A stretch of 64,000 nt of DNA from an uncultured Cytophagales bacterium (GTDB lineage: Bacteria > Bacteroidota > Bacteroidia > Cytophagales > Cyclobacteriaceae): NCBI GenBank assembly GCA_913057175.1, contig CAJXNP010000022.1, positions 41,389 to 105,388 on the forward strand. The letters run 5' to 3'. The notes beneath the pieces are model-generated. The model searched no databases and was not told the origin of the DNA. It saw only the letters and a program-made list of their open reading frames with translations. Shown here in pieces: positions 9,774 through 18,747 of the stretch. A program made the translations under genes and the position numbers. Each line of letters begins with the position of its first letter. Positions within the stretch are counted from its first letter, which is position 1.

Positions 9774-10175
9774 TTAATCCCAATGTTTGACCATTTCTTT
9801 GCTAAACAGGGTTTTTCTGAATTCGCCCGGTTTTTTATCATTCATCAATTTCAGTTCACCTTGTTCCTTTATCAATTCACGAAAGTGGTCTTCCCTCAAA
9901 TCATATTGGCCCTTATCCGGGTAAGTTGTCATAAGGATCAGCTGAAAAGAAGCATCATCATCTGCAGGGGCTTCCAGTAATTGATACGATTGGATATACC
10001 CTTTTTGCATGGCTGATTCTCTCAGGATTTTCCAGTTATTCTGGTAATAAAACAGGGCCTCTTCCCTGTTATCATTTAAAATTTGCACAAAATCCATCGT
10101 CGAAATCCTTTCATCTTCCTGTGCATAAGACAAGGAGTTGATGCTTAAAACGATTAACAAGAATGCTATCCTCAT
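9774..10175 (-). CDS. small secreted protein, unknown function
   Basis: 133 residues from the ATG at 10175, which begins a good signal peptide (MRIAFLLIVLSINSLSYAQ). The frame stays open upstream to 10313, but that extension runs through an interspersed repeat (10291-10320) and would bury the signal. The mature part is polar with many aromatic residues (FYYQNNWKIL, QLILMTTYPDKGQYDLRE). I recognise no family. Confidence 0.6.
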   Translation of the reverse strand: MRIAFLLIVLSINSLSYAQEDERISTMDFVQILNDNREEALFYYQNNWKILRESAMQKGYIQSYQLLEAPADDDASFQLILMTTYPDKGQYDLREDHFRELIKEQGELKLMNDKKPGEFRKTLFSKEMVKHWD

Positions 10176-10584
10176 AATTACTTTTTTCTTTAATGAATAA
10201 ACAAGTGAATAGAAATTACCGTTGTCCGGGAAAATTTCCAACAGGATTAAATCTTTAACCTGTAAACTTATTTTAGGACGAGTCAGTAAAAAACCCACCC
10301 CTAACCCCTCCAAGGAGGGGAATTTTCCTATTTTTTTGAATTCCGATGTATGGGGTGTTTTTCTGAAATCAATTAAAATTTCCTTAAAATTGATGAATAG
10401 GCTAATTTTTAACTCTGCTTAAAATTAGTCGGACGACAATAAATAGAAATAATTTCTTCCGTCAAGAAGCATTATTTTCTTTTTAAGATCATGGAATATA
10501 AAAAACTATGGCAAAAATAATTTCCGTCTTCTCAAAGAATAAAGAATAAGGTATGGATTGATGAGTATTTAGATCTTGCGGTCA
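10176..10584. other. spacer of about 400 bases containing a repeat element
   Basis: This is the region between the small secreted gene and the DUF4180 gene. It holds the CCCTAACCCCTCC repeat at 10288-10370 and otherwise AT-rich sequence. It presumably also carries the promoter of the 9774-10175 gene. No gene is seen. Confidence 0.5.
10288..10370. repeat. palindromic interspersed repeat related to the one at 4438
   Basis: The inner hairpin CCCCTCC AA GGAGGGG lies at 10305-10320. The outer, imperfect arms are AAAAAACCCACCCC on the left and GGGGTGTTTTT on the right. The phrase CCCTAACCCCTCC resembles CCCTAACCCTCTCC in the element at 4438-4525, suggesting two members of one dispersed family. Confidence 0.5.
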
Positions 10585-10944
10585 CTAATCAGAAAGTACT
10601 TTTAGCGCTTCTGATTGTGAATTGACAAAGTTGATTTGCCTGCCTTTGTTGCTTTCATAAATGAAGTCATTGACACTTTTACCGGTATATTTTGAGAAAT
10701 CGCCGATGATTGCCAAACGAACGCGATAATTTGAAAATTTTTGAAGGATCTCCCCGGCCATTCCATTCTTAAGGTCAAAAAAGTCAGGAGTTATGTTTTC
10801 CTCCTGCAAAATGACTTTATCAAAACCCTGGAAGTAAATATTTCCCAACAGGTCTAACCCATCTTCTGAATTATTGATGATGATCCCTTCAGAAAGGACT
10901 TCTGCAATTGTTGAATTATTTATCTGATGGGTTTCAACTGTCAT
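10585..10944 (-). CDS. DUF4180 domain protein
   Basis: 119 residues covering a whole DUF4180 domain. It runs from IAEVLSEGIIINNSEDGLDLLGN through FQGFDKVILQEENITPDFFDLK to LAIIGDFSKYTGKSVNDFIYESN and NFVNSQSEAL. The family is cytoplasmic and functionally uncharacterised. It is a stand-alone gene here. Confidence 0.82.
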   Translation of the reverse strand: MTVETHQINNSTIAEVLSEGIIINNSEDGLDLLGNIYFQGFDKVILQEENITPDFFDLKNGMAGEILQKFSNYRVRLAIIGDFSKYTGKSVNDFIYESNKGRQINFVNSQSEALKVLSD

Positions 10945-11023
10945 GAGTGTTTTTTTTGCCTATTTCAGTATTCTCTAAAGTTGAAGCAAATGTCGTCAAA
11001 ATTTTATTTTTCCATTACAAAAC

Positions 11024-11755
11024 TCACTTCCCTTCCATCTTATTATAAATAACCGGCATTTGTCCTTTCCACTTTTCCCATGTGGTAACATCCATGATCA
11101 ACTGTGCCATGAAATGTCCAACATTGATCCGGCTGGTTTTGCCGGCGTTAAAAATCGGATCCCTAACCGGAGATGGGTGCACTTCATAATCGGTCACCTG
11201 ATCATCATCAATTAAGGTGTCAGGCCGAACGGTTACCCATTCGATCGAGGGATGGGTTTGGCCTATTTCGGTTCGCAGATAATCCGCGGCTTGCTCATTG
11301 TCAACATGCGGTGGCAACAGCAACCGCAGCAAACCCACGACAATACGATAACCAACGGAAACAGGCTCATTCAGGTCTCGGTTACGATTACCGGACGTAT
11401 TCATCAGAACGAACTTCACAGGCTTCCCGGGTTTATTCGCTTCAATGGCTTTCGAGAGCAGGTGAACAGCATCTGTGACCAACCTGCGGGGTTCACCGTA
11501 GATCCCCTTCCAGGTCAGATTATGACCCAGACAGGAGGCAACTGCATCGCAATCTTTGACAATGTCTGTCAATTCTTGTTCACTCAATTCCAAAATGCTG
11601 GCTTGGATAATGGTAAGCAGACCATTGTTCTTCCATGATTCGGGCATCTTTTCCGGCGATCGAACAATTACTTTTACTGTTTGGCCTGATTTCAGGAGCT
11701 GATCAACCAGCTGTCTACCGGTTTCGCCACTTGCTCCTACCACTAAAATTGTCAT
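11024..11755 (-). CDS. NAD(P)-binding, NmrA/atypical-SDR family protein
   Basis: 243 residues. The N-terminus ILVVGASGETGRQLVDQLL contains the GxxGxxG dinucleotide-binding motif. A second strand with basic residues (VKVIVRSPEKMP) suggests NADP preference. The family includes redox sensors and isomerase-like reductases. There is no clear YxxxK catalytic pair, so it may be a sensor or a divergent reductase. Confidence 0.8.
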   Translation of the reverse strand: MTILVVGASGETGRQLVDQLLKSGQTVKVIVRSPEKMPESWKNNGLLTIIQASILELSEQELTDIVKDCDAVASCLGHNLTWKGIYGEPRRLVTDAVHLLSKAIEANKPGKPVKFVLMNTSGNRNRDLNEPVSVGYRIVVGLLRLLLPPHVDNEQAADYLRTEIGQTHPSIEWVTVRPDTLIDDDQVTDYEVHPSPVRDPIFNAGKTSRINVGHFMAQLIMDVTTWEKWKGQMPVIYNKMEGK

Positions 11756-11833
11756 GTTATTTTTATTTTTTTGAAAAAATTCAATGCTAAATAGACCAAT
11801 TATCCATGAGTAAAACCAGTTTTATTCTGATTT

Positions 11834-12871
11834 TCAGGTACTGATTATTAACCTCTGCACTCCATAAAGGCTCAGTTTATCCGTTTTTCCTCGTAATTCT
11901 ATTTCACCTTTTTCTTCCACACTAAACTCATCTTCAAGGTCTATATAATTTAACAATTCGCCGGAGAGTAAAAGCTTCTGCCCCAGGTCATTGCATTTAC
12001 CTTCTATTCTTGAAGTTGTATTCAGTACATCCCCATGATAAACAATCTCTTTCTTTTGCTTGCCTACAGAAGTGACGATAACCTTTCCTCCATGAATGCC
12101 CGCTTTTAGCTCAGGAACAACTCCATACTTTGATTCGTAGTCACTTCGCTTGCTTTCAATGGTCTCCACCATTTTAAAAAAGCATCGAATGCATTTTGAA
12201 TTCTTGTTTCGGATCGGCCAGATTACGATAATTTCATCGCCAACATATTGGTAGACCTCCCCACCGTACATCATAATTGCGTCCGATATATCATAGAAAA
12301 AATCTTTGATAAATGAGCTAAATTCTTTGTTGGGTAGCTTCTCCGCAATGGATGTTGAACCGATTAAATCTACAAACATGAATATCCTGGATATTTCCCG
12401 AGGTTGGTGATATAAACCGAGGATCAGCCTGAAAAAGTTAGCCTTACCAACCAGTAAGATAATTTGAAGGATAAACAACATCATAAAAATGAAGGTAAAG
12501 GCAAAAAGAAAATCTCTTTGAAATAAGGGTCCTTTGAGATATTGGACAACCGCCATGAGGTAGCTGATCTGCTCCACAACAGAAATCTCTATGGATAGAA
12601 CAAGGCACAAAACAATGCTGGTTAGCAGAGAATAGATAAGCGCCCGTACAATAGAAAACGTCAGAAAGGATTTGCGTTTAAAAAACTTTTTGAGAACGAA
12701 CTCTTCTAATATCCCTACAAAAAAACCCAAAATAATGCTGATGCTACCTGCTTCCAGGAATTCAGTCAGGGAATGCGGATAGAAAAAATAATTGTAAAGA
12801 AGGCCGAAAACCAAACCGATCCCGATGATGATAAGAACATTTTGAAATTTTAATTTTCTTTCAGGCATCAT
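11834..12871 (-). CDS. membrane-anchored class III adenylate/guanylate cyclase
   Basis: 345 residues. Four to five hydrophobic helices fill residues 10-145, followed by a class III nucleotidyl cyclase domain. FVDLIGSTSIAEKL gives metal-binding Asp168 and VYQYVGDEIIVIWP gives Asp212. Both metal ligands are present, unlike in the degenerate domain encoded at 20060-21730. HGDVLNTTSRIEGKC supplies the transition-state region. This is a likely cAMP or cGMP producer at the inner membrane; the nucleotide specificity is uncertain. Confidence 0.85.
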   Translation of the reverse strand: MMPERKLKFQNVLIIIGIGLVFGLLYNYFFYPHSLTEFLEAGSISIILGFFVGILEEFVLKKFFKRKSFLTFSIVRALIYSLLTSIVLCLVLSIEISVVEQISYLMAVVQYLKGPLFQRDFLFAFTFIFMMLFILQIILLVGKANFFRLILGLYHQPREISRIFMFVDLIGSTSIAEKLPNKEFSSFIKDFFYDISDAIMMYGGEVYQYVGDEIIVIWPIRNKNSKCIRCFFKMVETIESKRSDYESKYGVVPELKAGIHGGKVIVTSVGKQKKEIVYHGDVLNTTSRIEGKCNDLGQKLLLSGELLNYIDLEDEFSVEEKGEIELRGKTDKLSLYGVQRLIIST

Positions 12872-12965
12872 GATTTTTCAGGCTCATCCAATGAACGAAG
12901 ATAAACAATTGTGCATATTCCTCCTCAACAGGGCGAATGAGCCACCAGGCAACAGAAAGTTTTTG

Positions 12966-12973
12966 TATCTTTC
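12966..12973 (+). promoter_or_regulatory. candidate Bacteroidota -7 box for thuA-like gene
   Basis: TATCTTTC matches TAnnTTTG in all but the last base and lies 33 bases before the ATG at 13007. No clear -33 element is seen. Confidence 0.35.
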
Positions 12974-13006
12974 AACCATTAAAAATTTTATAATTAAAGA
13001 ATCACC

Positions 13007-13786
13007 ATGCGATACTATTCCAGCATCTTCACTATGTTTTTTTGCCTTTTGATCCTTTCAGGATTTGGATTAAAAGCTCAAACTGATGAAACAAAAATCC
13101 TGATCTACACACACAATGGTAAAGGAAGCGGCAATCCTTACATTCATGAAAACATTCCTTACGCCGTGGAAGCCTTGAAGAAAATGGCCGAAGAGCAAAG
13201 CTGGCATTACCTTGTCAGCGACGATCCTGAATTTTTTACAACAGAAAACCTTCAGGATATCGACTGCATCATTTTCTCTAACACCAACAATGAAGCTTTT
13301 GATACAGATGCTCAAAAAGAGGTTTTTGTCAGTTACATCCGAAATGGTGGCGCTTTTGTAGGAATCCACAGCGCTTCAGGATCAGAGCGGGCCTGGCCCT
13401 GGTTTTGGGACCTGCTGGGTGGTAAATTTATGCGACACCCTCCCCTGCAACCATTCGAGATCAAAGTAATCGACCAGGAGCATCCGGCAACAGATTTTCT
13501 GGGCGAAACCTGGGAATGGGAAGATGAGCCTTATTATCTGAATTACCTGAACCCAGACATACATATCCTCTTAGCAGTGGATTACACCCAATTGAAAGAC
13601 GGGGAGGAACCCAAAATTCCCGGAACACAATTCGGGAATTATACCCCTTTGTCATGGTGCCATACTTTCGAAGGTGGAAGGCAGTTTTATACCGCACTCG
13701 GTCATAAAAAGGAGTACTACGAGGATGAAAAATTTCTGAAACACATTCTGGGTGGGATCCAATGGACGATGGGGATTGATGAATAG
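13007..13786 (+). CDS. secreted ThuA-domain protein
   Basis: 259 residues with a signal peptide ending near GLKAQ. The mature domain matches ThuA-like, class I glutamine amidotransferase-fold proteins: KILIYTHNGKG, DIDCIIFSNTNNEAF, FVSYIRNGGAFVGIHSASG, and WCHTFEGGRQFYTALGH near the C-terminus. These proteins are often attached to sugar-processing enzymes in Bacteroidota. The function is unproven, but a role in carbohydrate turnover is usual. It converges with the downstream amidohydrolase gene. Confidence 0.88.
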   Translation: MRYYSSIFTMFFCLLILSGFGLKAQTDETKILIYTHNGKGSGNPYIHENIPYAVEALKKMAEEQSWHYLVSDDPEFFTTENLQDIDCIIFSNTNNEAFDTDAQKEVFVSYIRNGGAFVGIHSASGSERAWPWFWDLLGGKFMRHPPLQPFEIKVIDQEHPATDFLGETWEWEDEPYYLNYLNPDIHILLAVDYTQLKDGEEPKIPGTQFGNYTPLSWCHTFEGGRQFYTALGHKKEYYEDEKFLKHILGGIQWTMGIDE

Positions 13787-13853
13787 GGTTTTTGGAAAGT
13801 ATTTTATACTTTACTAATCCTACCTTGTCATGTTAGTCTGTACGGAAATTTCC

Positions 13854-13874
13854 GGTTGGTGAGGACACCAAACC
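13854..13874. repeat. stem-loop between convergent genes
   Basis: GGTTGGTG and CACCAAACC flank an AGGA loop, giving an eight-base-pair stem with one bulge. Further out, TACCTTG and CAAGGTA can extend the pairing. It could act as a bidirectional terminator for the convergent genes ending at 13786 and 13912, or be a dispersed repeat. Confidence 0.4.
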
Positions 13875-13911
13875 AAGGTATAGATTGGAGAAAAAAATAT
13901 GACAACGTAGA

Positions 13912-15957
13912 TTAATTACCAATTCTATTATTCACAACTGGCTTTTCACCGAATGGTGTGATGCCAAAAGCCGGATATATTTCATCGGGATAATAAAACA
14001 CACCTCCACGAGAAACCATCGAAACTGTTTTGATGGCCTTCAGGTCTTTTGTGGGATCACCCGGGACGAGAAAAAAGTCGGCCAGCATTCCTTGTTCGAT
14101 GGATCCCCTGTCTTCATGGCCGAGGTATTCAGCCATGTCGTAGCTTCCCAATTTTAATAGCTCCGCTGGAGTATATCCCAGCTGTTGATAAAGTTCCAGT
14201 TCTCTGTGCAGCGTAAACCAACCTCCCATATCTGTTCCGGGTAGAATTAGAATTCCCCTGTCTTTCATCATGTTTAAGGTGGTCAGAATTTGATCGTATG
14301 CCAGCCGGTAAGCTTCGTCTTCTTTCTCATTGGCAATATTAGCCAAAGCTACTTTGTAAGAGCGCTGCTCATTCGATGGCATATTTTCAATATAGTCATG
14401 CGTACCTTGCCAGGTTTCTCCATTACGGGAAAGCAATAATACTTCATGAATAGTAAGAGTCGGATCCATTGCAACTTTATTTTCCACCATCATGTCAAGG
14501 GTTTCATTGACAGGCACACTATTCAGGTCCAGGTCAGGAAGGCGTTGCAAAGCTGTTAACCGCAAAAGCGTACGGGTATCTTCATCAGGTTCCAAAACCC
14601 AACCCAGTATCACCTGGTTGATATGGGTCAGTTCGTCAAAGCCTGCCCTTATCATGGCATTGGCATTCGAAAATGCGGGAACATGGCCCGTAACCGGCAT
14701 ATTTAAACTGTGGGCTTTTTCCACGATGGCCGGCGCCCAGTCACCATTCATGCTGTTATACAACTTAATGCCATAAAAACCTTTGTCTGAGTAGCTTACT
14801 ACCGCTTCAATTGCCTCTTCTTCACTTTCCACCACGAGGCCATTGTTATTGTTAAATTGACTTTTCCCTTCAATAAAACCCATCCTTGTAATGCGTGGAC
14901 CTGCCAAAACCCCGGACTCAATTTTTTGTATGAGTTTATCCAAAACTTCATTGTCGTTGCCCATATCCCGCACGGAAGTCACACCTGCTAATACATTGAG
15001 CAGGGCATCGTCGTCAGCCATATGTCCATGCATGTCGTACAATCCGGGAATTAACGTTCCCCCCGCCCCATCTATAACCGTTTGATCATCATCTGAAACC
15101 ATATTGGGGCCATCGATACGGGTAATGCGATCACCATGTACCTGTACCGATGCCAGTTCTGTGAGAGCCAAGGTATTCGGATCGAATAACCGGACATTGT
15201 TAATCCGGATGTTGCCTTCATAGTTATTGGCAAATTGCTCTTGTATTTTTTCGTAACGCTCTGTCGAGTATTTCTCAGCGAGCTGTCGTATTGCCTCTTC
15301 TTCCTCTTCGAAACCTTCACGAATAATAATAAACTCAGGAGTCATGAAAGCGAAAAACCTTTTATCTTCATCCAAAACAAAATAAGTTGGGTTAAGATCT
15401 GCCCCGGTTAAAGCATAGGTTTTCAATTTGGCTTCACCAGCATCCGAAGGGATATTTATCGCCTCCATTTCGGTCAACTTTAATTCTCCTGCCGGAAGTG
15501 CAGGGAGTGTCTGATCCGGAGCATTCAACAACGCCTCCGCAACAATGCCCAATGAATAAGGACTGCCAAACTGAGTGATGTAAAGAGACGGCTGACTAAT
15601 CGTAGCAGACCCATCACCGGTAGCATCCGTCCAGCTTGCATCCTGACCCTGGAGTGAAAAATGCTCATCTACGCTATTGCCAAAGGTGGTATTTCCTGCA
15701 ATGTCCCATTGGACGGGAAAACCTTCTGAGTCCAACTTGATAGTCTCTTTAATGGTTGGACCCCTTCCGTTATTTTTATAATCGTAATCGACGGAAATAC
15801 TACTTCCCTCCCGGGTGACATTTAAGTGCCCTACTTTGACACTTCCGAAAATAACAGAAAATGATTCTTCAGAAGGCACAGATGATTTATTACTTTCGGA
15901 TGTACATGCCTGGATCATGAACAATGAGAGACCAAACAAAAAAATATATAATTTCAT
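13912..15957 (-). CDS. amidohydrolase-family lipoprotein
   Basis: About 681 residues from the ATG at 15957. That start gives a classical lipoprotein signal (MKLYIFLFGLSLFMIQAC, Cys18), whereas upstream in-frame sequence to 16098 has no signal character. The N-terminal third is a domain of unknown function. The C-terminal part is a metal-dependent amidohydrolase barrel: IPGLYDMHGHMADDD (the HxH motif, near residue 308), a later GHVPAF histidine, DELTHINQV and LPGTDMGG with the conserved Asp. The likely role is hydrolysis of a peptide or amide in the periplasm or at the surface. Confidence 0.85.
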   Translation of the reverse strand: MKLYIFLFGLSLFMIQACTSESNKSSVPSEESFSVIFGSVKVGHLNVTREGSSISVDYDYKNNGRGPTIKETIKLDSEGFPVQWDIAGNTTFGNSVDEHFSLQGQDASWTDATGDGSATISQPSLYITQFGSPYSLGIVAEALLNAPDQTLPALPAGELKLTEMEAINIPSDAGEAKLKTYALTGADLNPTYFVLDEDKRFFAFMTPEFIIIREGFEEEEEAIRQLAEKYSTERYEKIQEQFANNYEGNIRINNVRLFDPNTLALTELASVQVHGDRITRIDGPNMVSDDDQTVIDGAGGTLIPGLYDMHGHMADDDALLNVLAGVTSVRDMGNDNEVLDKLIQKIESGVLAGPRITRMGFIEGKSQFNNNNGLVVESEEEAIEAVVSYSDKGFYGIKLYNSMNGDWAPAIVEKAHSLNMPVTGHVPAFSNANAMIRAGFDELTHINQVILGWVLEPDEDTRTLLRLTALQRLPDLDLNSVPVNETLDMMVENKVAMDPTLTIHEVLLLSRNGETWQGTHDYIENMPSNEQRSYKVALANIANEKEDEAYRLAYDQILTTLNMMKDRGILILPGTDMGGWFTLHRELELYQQLGYTPAELLKLGSYDMAEYLGHEDRGSIEQGMLADFFLVPGDPTKDLKAIKTVSMVSRGGVFYYPDEIYPAFGITPFGEKPVVNNRIGN

Positions 15958-16135
15958 GTTGGAAGGTTTCGGCATTAGGAAAGAGAAAAGCATGGAATAG
16001 GTTTTAGGGTAAATACTCGATTGCTTTATGATAATATTCCAATATAAGCAATTGATTATATTCCTTTTAGTTTCAACTTTCTTAAAAATAATTTTCAATG
16101 CTAAAAATATGAAACTGGAAATCTCACTTAAGTAA

Positions 16136-16168
16136 ATAAAAAAGACGCTCCGTTTCCGAAACGCCTTT
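16136..16168 (-). terminator. probable terminator of the acyl-CoA ligase gene
   Basis: On the minus strand, AAAGGCGTTT CGG AAAC gives a small hairpin with imperfect outer pairing, followed by CGTCTTTTTTATT. It lies about 50 bases after the stop codon at 16219. Confidence 0.45.
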
Positions 16169-16218
16169 TATCATGATAAAACTAATTTATGGATAGCTGA
16201 AGAGGTCGATGCTTGATA

Positions 16219-17928
16219 TCATGCTATTTCATTGGCCATGTCTTCTTTCAGGTGCCTCCGCAAAATTTTGCCCACATTTGATTTTGGGAGTTCGTCCCTG
16301 AATTCTACATGTTTAGGCACTTTATAAGTAGTTAGGTTTTCCTTGCAATAATTTATCAACTCCTCCTTAGTTAAGGAATGATCTTTTTTAACCACATATA
16401 TTTTAACTGCCTCCATTGATCGGGTATCCGGTACACCAATGGCTCCGACTTCCAGCACTTTTTTATGGGTAGAAACAATGTCTTCTATTTCATTTGGGTA
16501 AACATTGAATCCGGATACATTGATCATTTCCTTTTTACGATCCACAATCCTAACGAATCCATCTTCGTCCATGATCCCAATGTCGCCTGTTTTGAACCAA
16601 CCGTCTTTTGTAAATGCATTTTCCGTTTCCTCTGGTTGGTTCCAGTATTCCCTCATCACCTGTGGGCCTTTTGCATAGACTTCACCGGGTATACCGAAAG
16701 GTACTTCCTCCTCCATCTCATTGGCGATCTTGATTTTTGTACCGGGGATCGGCACACCGATGGTGCCTATCCTTTCCTTTCCTGGTTTTAGAATGTTAAA
16801 TGTCAGAACAGGGGAGGTTTCTGTCAGGCCATAACCTTCGGTGATTGGCACGCCGGTTTTAGCCTTCCAGCGTTTCGCAACAGACTTTTGTACCGCCATT
16901 CCACCAGCGCCACTAACTTTCAGATTTGTAAAATCAATGCCATCAAAATCAGGGTGATTTAACAAGGCATTGTACAATGTATTCACACCTGAAAAGATGG
17001 TGAAAGGATGTTTTTTCAACGTTTTAATAAACCCTTTCATATCACGCGGATTGGTAATCAATACGTTTTTCACACCAAATTTCATCATGGTAAAGCAATT
17101 GACAGATAGTGCCAAAATATGATAAAGTGGCAAAGCCGTGATGATGATCTCCTCTCCTGGAAGCAACAGATTCCCTATCCATGCAGAAAACTGCTCAACA
17201 TTTGCCACTACATTAGCATGAGACAAAACTGCGGCCTTAGACACCCCTGTTGTTCCACCGGTATATTGAAGAAAGGCGGTATCATGACCTTTGGGTGTAA
17301 CCCGTTGAAAGGATCTTTGGCTACCTTTTTTCAAGGCTCTATTGAAAGAAACGGCACCTGGTAATTGATAATATGGCACCATTCTTTTGAAGTATTTAAC
17401 CGTTGCGTTGATCAAAACCTTTTTTAGTCCACCGAGCTGATCACCGATCTCAGTAATCACAATGTGCTTAATTGCTGTGTCGGGTAGAATTTTCTCCAGC
17501 TTATGCGCAAAATTCTCAAGGATTACGATTGCATCAGCGCCGGAATCGGCCAACAGATGCTTCATTTCCCTGGTGGTATATAAGGGATTGACATTGACAA
17601 CAATCAGACCTGCCCGTAGTGCCCCAATCATGGCAATAGGATATTGCAGTATGTTGGGTAGTTGTATGGCAATCCGGCTACCCGGTTGAAGACCCAGATC
17701 CTGTTGCAGGTAAGCAGCAAAATTCTGCGAAAGCCAGTCCAGTTCATCAAAAGAAATGGGAGTTCCCATGCAATCAAATGCAGGTAAAAACTCAAATTCC
17801 AGGACACTTTGTTCGAACAGATCTACAATGGATTCATATTGATATGCATTAATGGTATGAGGAACACCTGCGGGATAGTGCTTATACCATGGGAATGTTA
17901 AGGACTTAGTAAACGTTTGAACTTCCAT
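16219..17928 (-). CDS. fadD: long-chain fatty-acid--CoA ligase (FadD-like)
   Basis: 569 residues of the adenylate-forming enzyme family. The P-loop-like motif TGGTTGVSK is at 223-231. GYGLTETSPVL, DGWFKTGDIG, VDRKKEMINVSGFNVYP and the catalytic lysine in KSNVGKILRRHL follow in order. It would activate fatty acids to acyl-CoA in the cytoplasm or at the membrane. FadD is the closest fit, but other medium- or long-chain acyl-CoA ligases cannot be excluded. Confidence 0.88.
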   Translation of the reverse strand: MEVQTFTKSLTFPWYKHYPAGVPHTINAYQYESIVDLFEQSVLEFEFLPAFDCMGTPISFDELDWLSQNFAAYLQQDLGLQPGSRIAIQLPNILQYPIAMIGALRAGLIVVNVNPLYTTREMKHLLADSGADAIVILENFAHKLEKILPDTAIKHIVITEIGDQLGGLKKVLINATVKYFKRMVPYYQLPGAVSFNRALKKGSQRSFQRVTPKGHDTAFLQYTGGTTGVSKAAVLSHANVVANVEQFSAWIGNLLLPGEEIIITALPLYHILALSVNCFTMMKFGVKNVLITNPRDMKGFIKTLKKHPFTIFSGVNTLYNALLNHPDFDGIDFTNLKVSGAGGMAVQKSVAKRWKAKTGVPITEGYGLTETSPVLTFNILKPGKERIGTIGVPIPGTKIKIANEMEEEVPFGIPGEVYAKGPQVMREYWNQPEETENAFTKDGWFKTGDIGIMDEDGFVRIVDRKKEMINVSGFNVYPNEIEDIVSTHKKVLEVGAIGVPDTRSMEAVKIYVVKKDHSLTKEELINYCKENLTTYKVPKHVEFRDELPKSNVGKILRRHLKEDMANEIA

Positions 17929-18016
17929 ATTAAATTAATTTTTGTGTTATAATTTTTGAGATTAACTGGTTTCGACTAGCTCTCATGAAAAGTTTGGTGT
18001 GATGGTTGAATTGATG

Positions 18017-18053
18017 AAAGGATTTGACACCGAAATTTGGTGTCAAATCCTTT
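18017..18053. terminator. strong 15-bp stem-loop
   Basis: AAAGGATTTGACACC (18017-18031) pairs perfectly with GGTGTCAAATCCTTT (18039-18053) around a 7-base loop. It lies between the stop of the gene at 18125-18436 and the start of the acyl-CoA ligase gene, both on the minus strand. The likely role is termination of the first, though the T-run is short. Confidence 0.55.
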
Positions 18054-18124
18054 TGGTTGATGGTTTTAATTGAGGCTATTCACTTTCAATCACGGTTGTT
18101 TTGGCTAAGTTGATTTTCATTTAA

Positions 18125-18436
18125 CTACCTGCGCGATACAACTTCATAGGTGGTTCGCTCAGATCGTTTGTTTTTAGCATTTGGACCTTTCAGGTCAGAA
18201 CGCTCAACATAGACCATTGAAAATTTCTCATCTTCATCCTTCCATGGCTTGTGATTTTTTGCTTCAGGACCCTGGAGTTGCTTTTTCTCCGTTACAACAA
18301 TCGTTGTTTCTGACTTTGAGTCCTGCCAGGACTTGTAATTTTTAGCCGCAGGACCTTGAAGTTGATTTCGCTGGCCAAAACCGTTGCATGTGAATAAAAC
18401 ACATATTGCAATTGTTAAAACTAGATTCTTTTTCAT
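18125..18436 (-). CDS. secreted protein with three 28-residue LxGPxAKN repeats
   Basis: 103 residues. The signal peptide (MKKNLVLTIAICVLFTCNGFG) is followed by three units spaced exactly 28 residues apart: LQGPAAKNYKSW (from 26), LQGPEAKNHKPW (from 54) and LKGPNAKNKRSE (from 82). Each unit is followed by a short beta-type stretch (TTIVVTEKK, FSMVYVERS, TTYEVVSRR). The mature protein is strongly basic. I know no characterised family. It is the first of three genes sharing an upstream operator next to an AraC-type regulator. Confidence 0.72.
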   Translation of the reverse strand: MKKNLVLTIAICVLFTCNGFGQRNQLQGPAAKNYKSWQDSKSETTIVVTEKKQLQGPEAKNHKPWKDEDEKFSMVYVERSDLKGPNAKNKRSERTTYEVVSRR

Positions 18437-18523
18437 AATGACTTTTGTTGTTTTTTCTGCGATGTGTTTTCGTTTAAACTATTCACATCGATTGTTTGAT
18501 TAATTTTTTAGTTGTTTAACTGA

Positions 18524-18634
18524 TGCAAAATTAGGGTGAATGAGCCCTGTTTTGTTAGCACGATTCCGGCGAATCTGATAACTTTTCCGACAACTTTCTG
18601 AGACAAAACCGACTGGCTGTAACATTTCCGACAT
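18524..18634 (-). promoter_or_regulatory. AraC-type operator plus -7 box of the 18125-18436 gene (copy A)
   Basis: Plus-strand TTCCGGC at 18564 and TTCCGAC at 18585 are direct repeats 21 bp apart inside the conserved block 18563-18592. A third TTCCGACA lies at 18626-18633, 41 bp further, and a weaker CCGAC at 18609-18613. The -7 box TAATTTTGCA (complement of 18524-18533) is 29 bp from the block. Copies B (19650-19679) and C (19982-20011) match this block at 27/30 and 24/30 positions. Confidence 0.65.
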
Positions 18635-18640
18635 GCATAG

Positions 18641-18669
18641 AAAGAGGGTGGCTTTTGACCACCCTCTTT
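18641..18669 (-). terminator. rho-independent terminator of the COG4315-like lipoprotein gene
   Basis: AAAGAGGGTGG (18641-18651) pairs perfectly with CCACCCTCTTT (18659-18669) around a 7-base loop. It lies about 80 bases downstream of the stop at 18748, and the stem ends in CTTT on the minus strand. Confidence 0.65.
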
Positions 18670-18747
18670 CTTGACAAATTGTTAGGCTTTAATAAAGTAT
18701 TAAAATGAATTGTGTTAAATAATATGTTCTTATAATGATCTGATTAA

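Noticed and set aside
10176..10313. Upstream extension of the small secreted protein
   Set aside because: Runs through an interspersed palindromic repeat and hides the signal peptide that starts at 10175.
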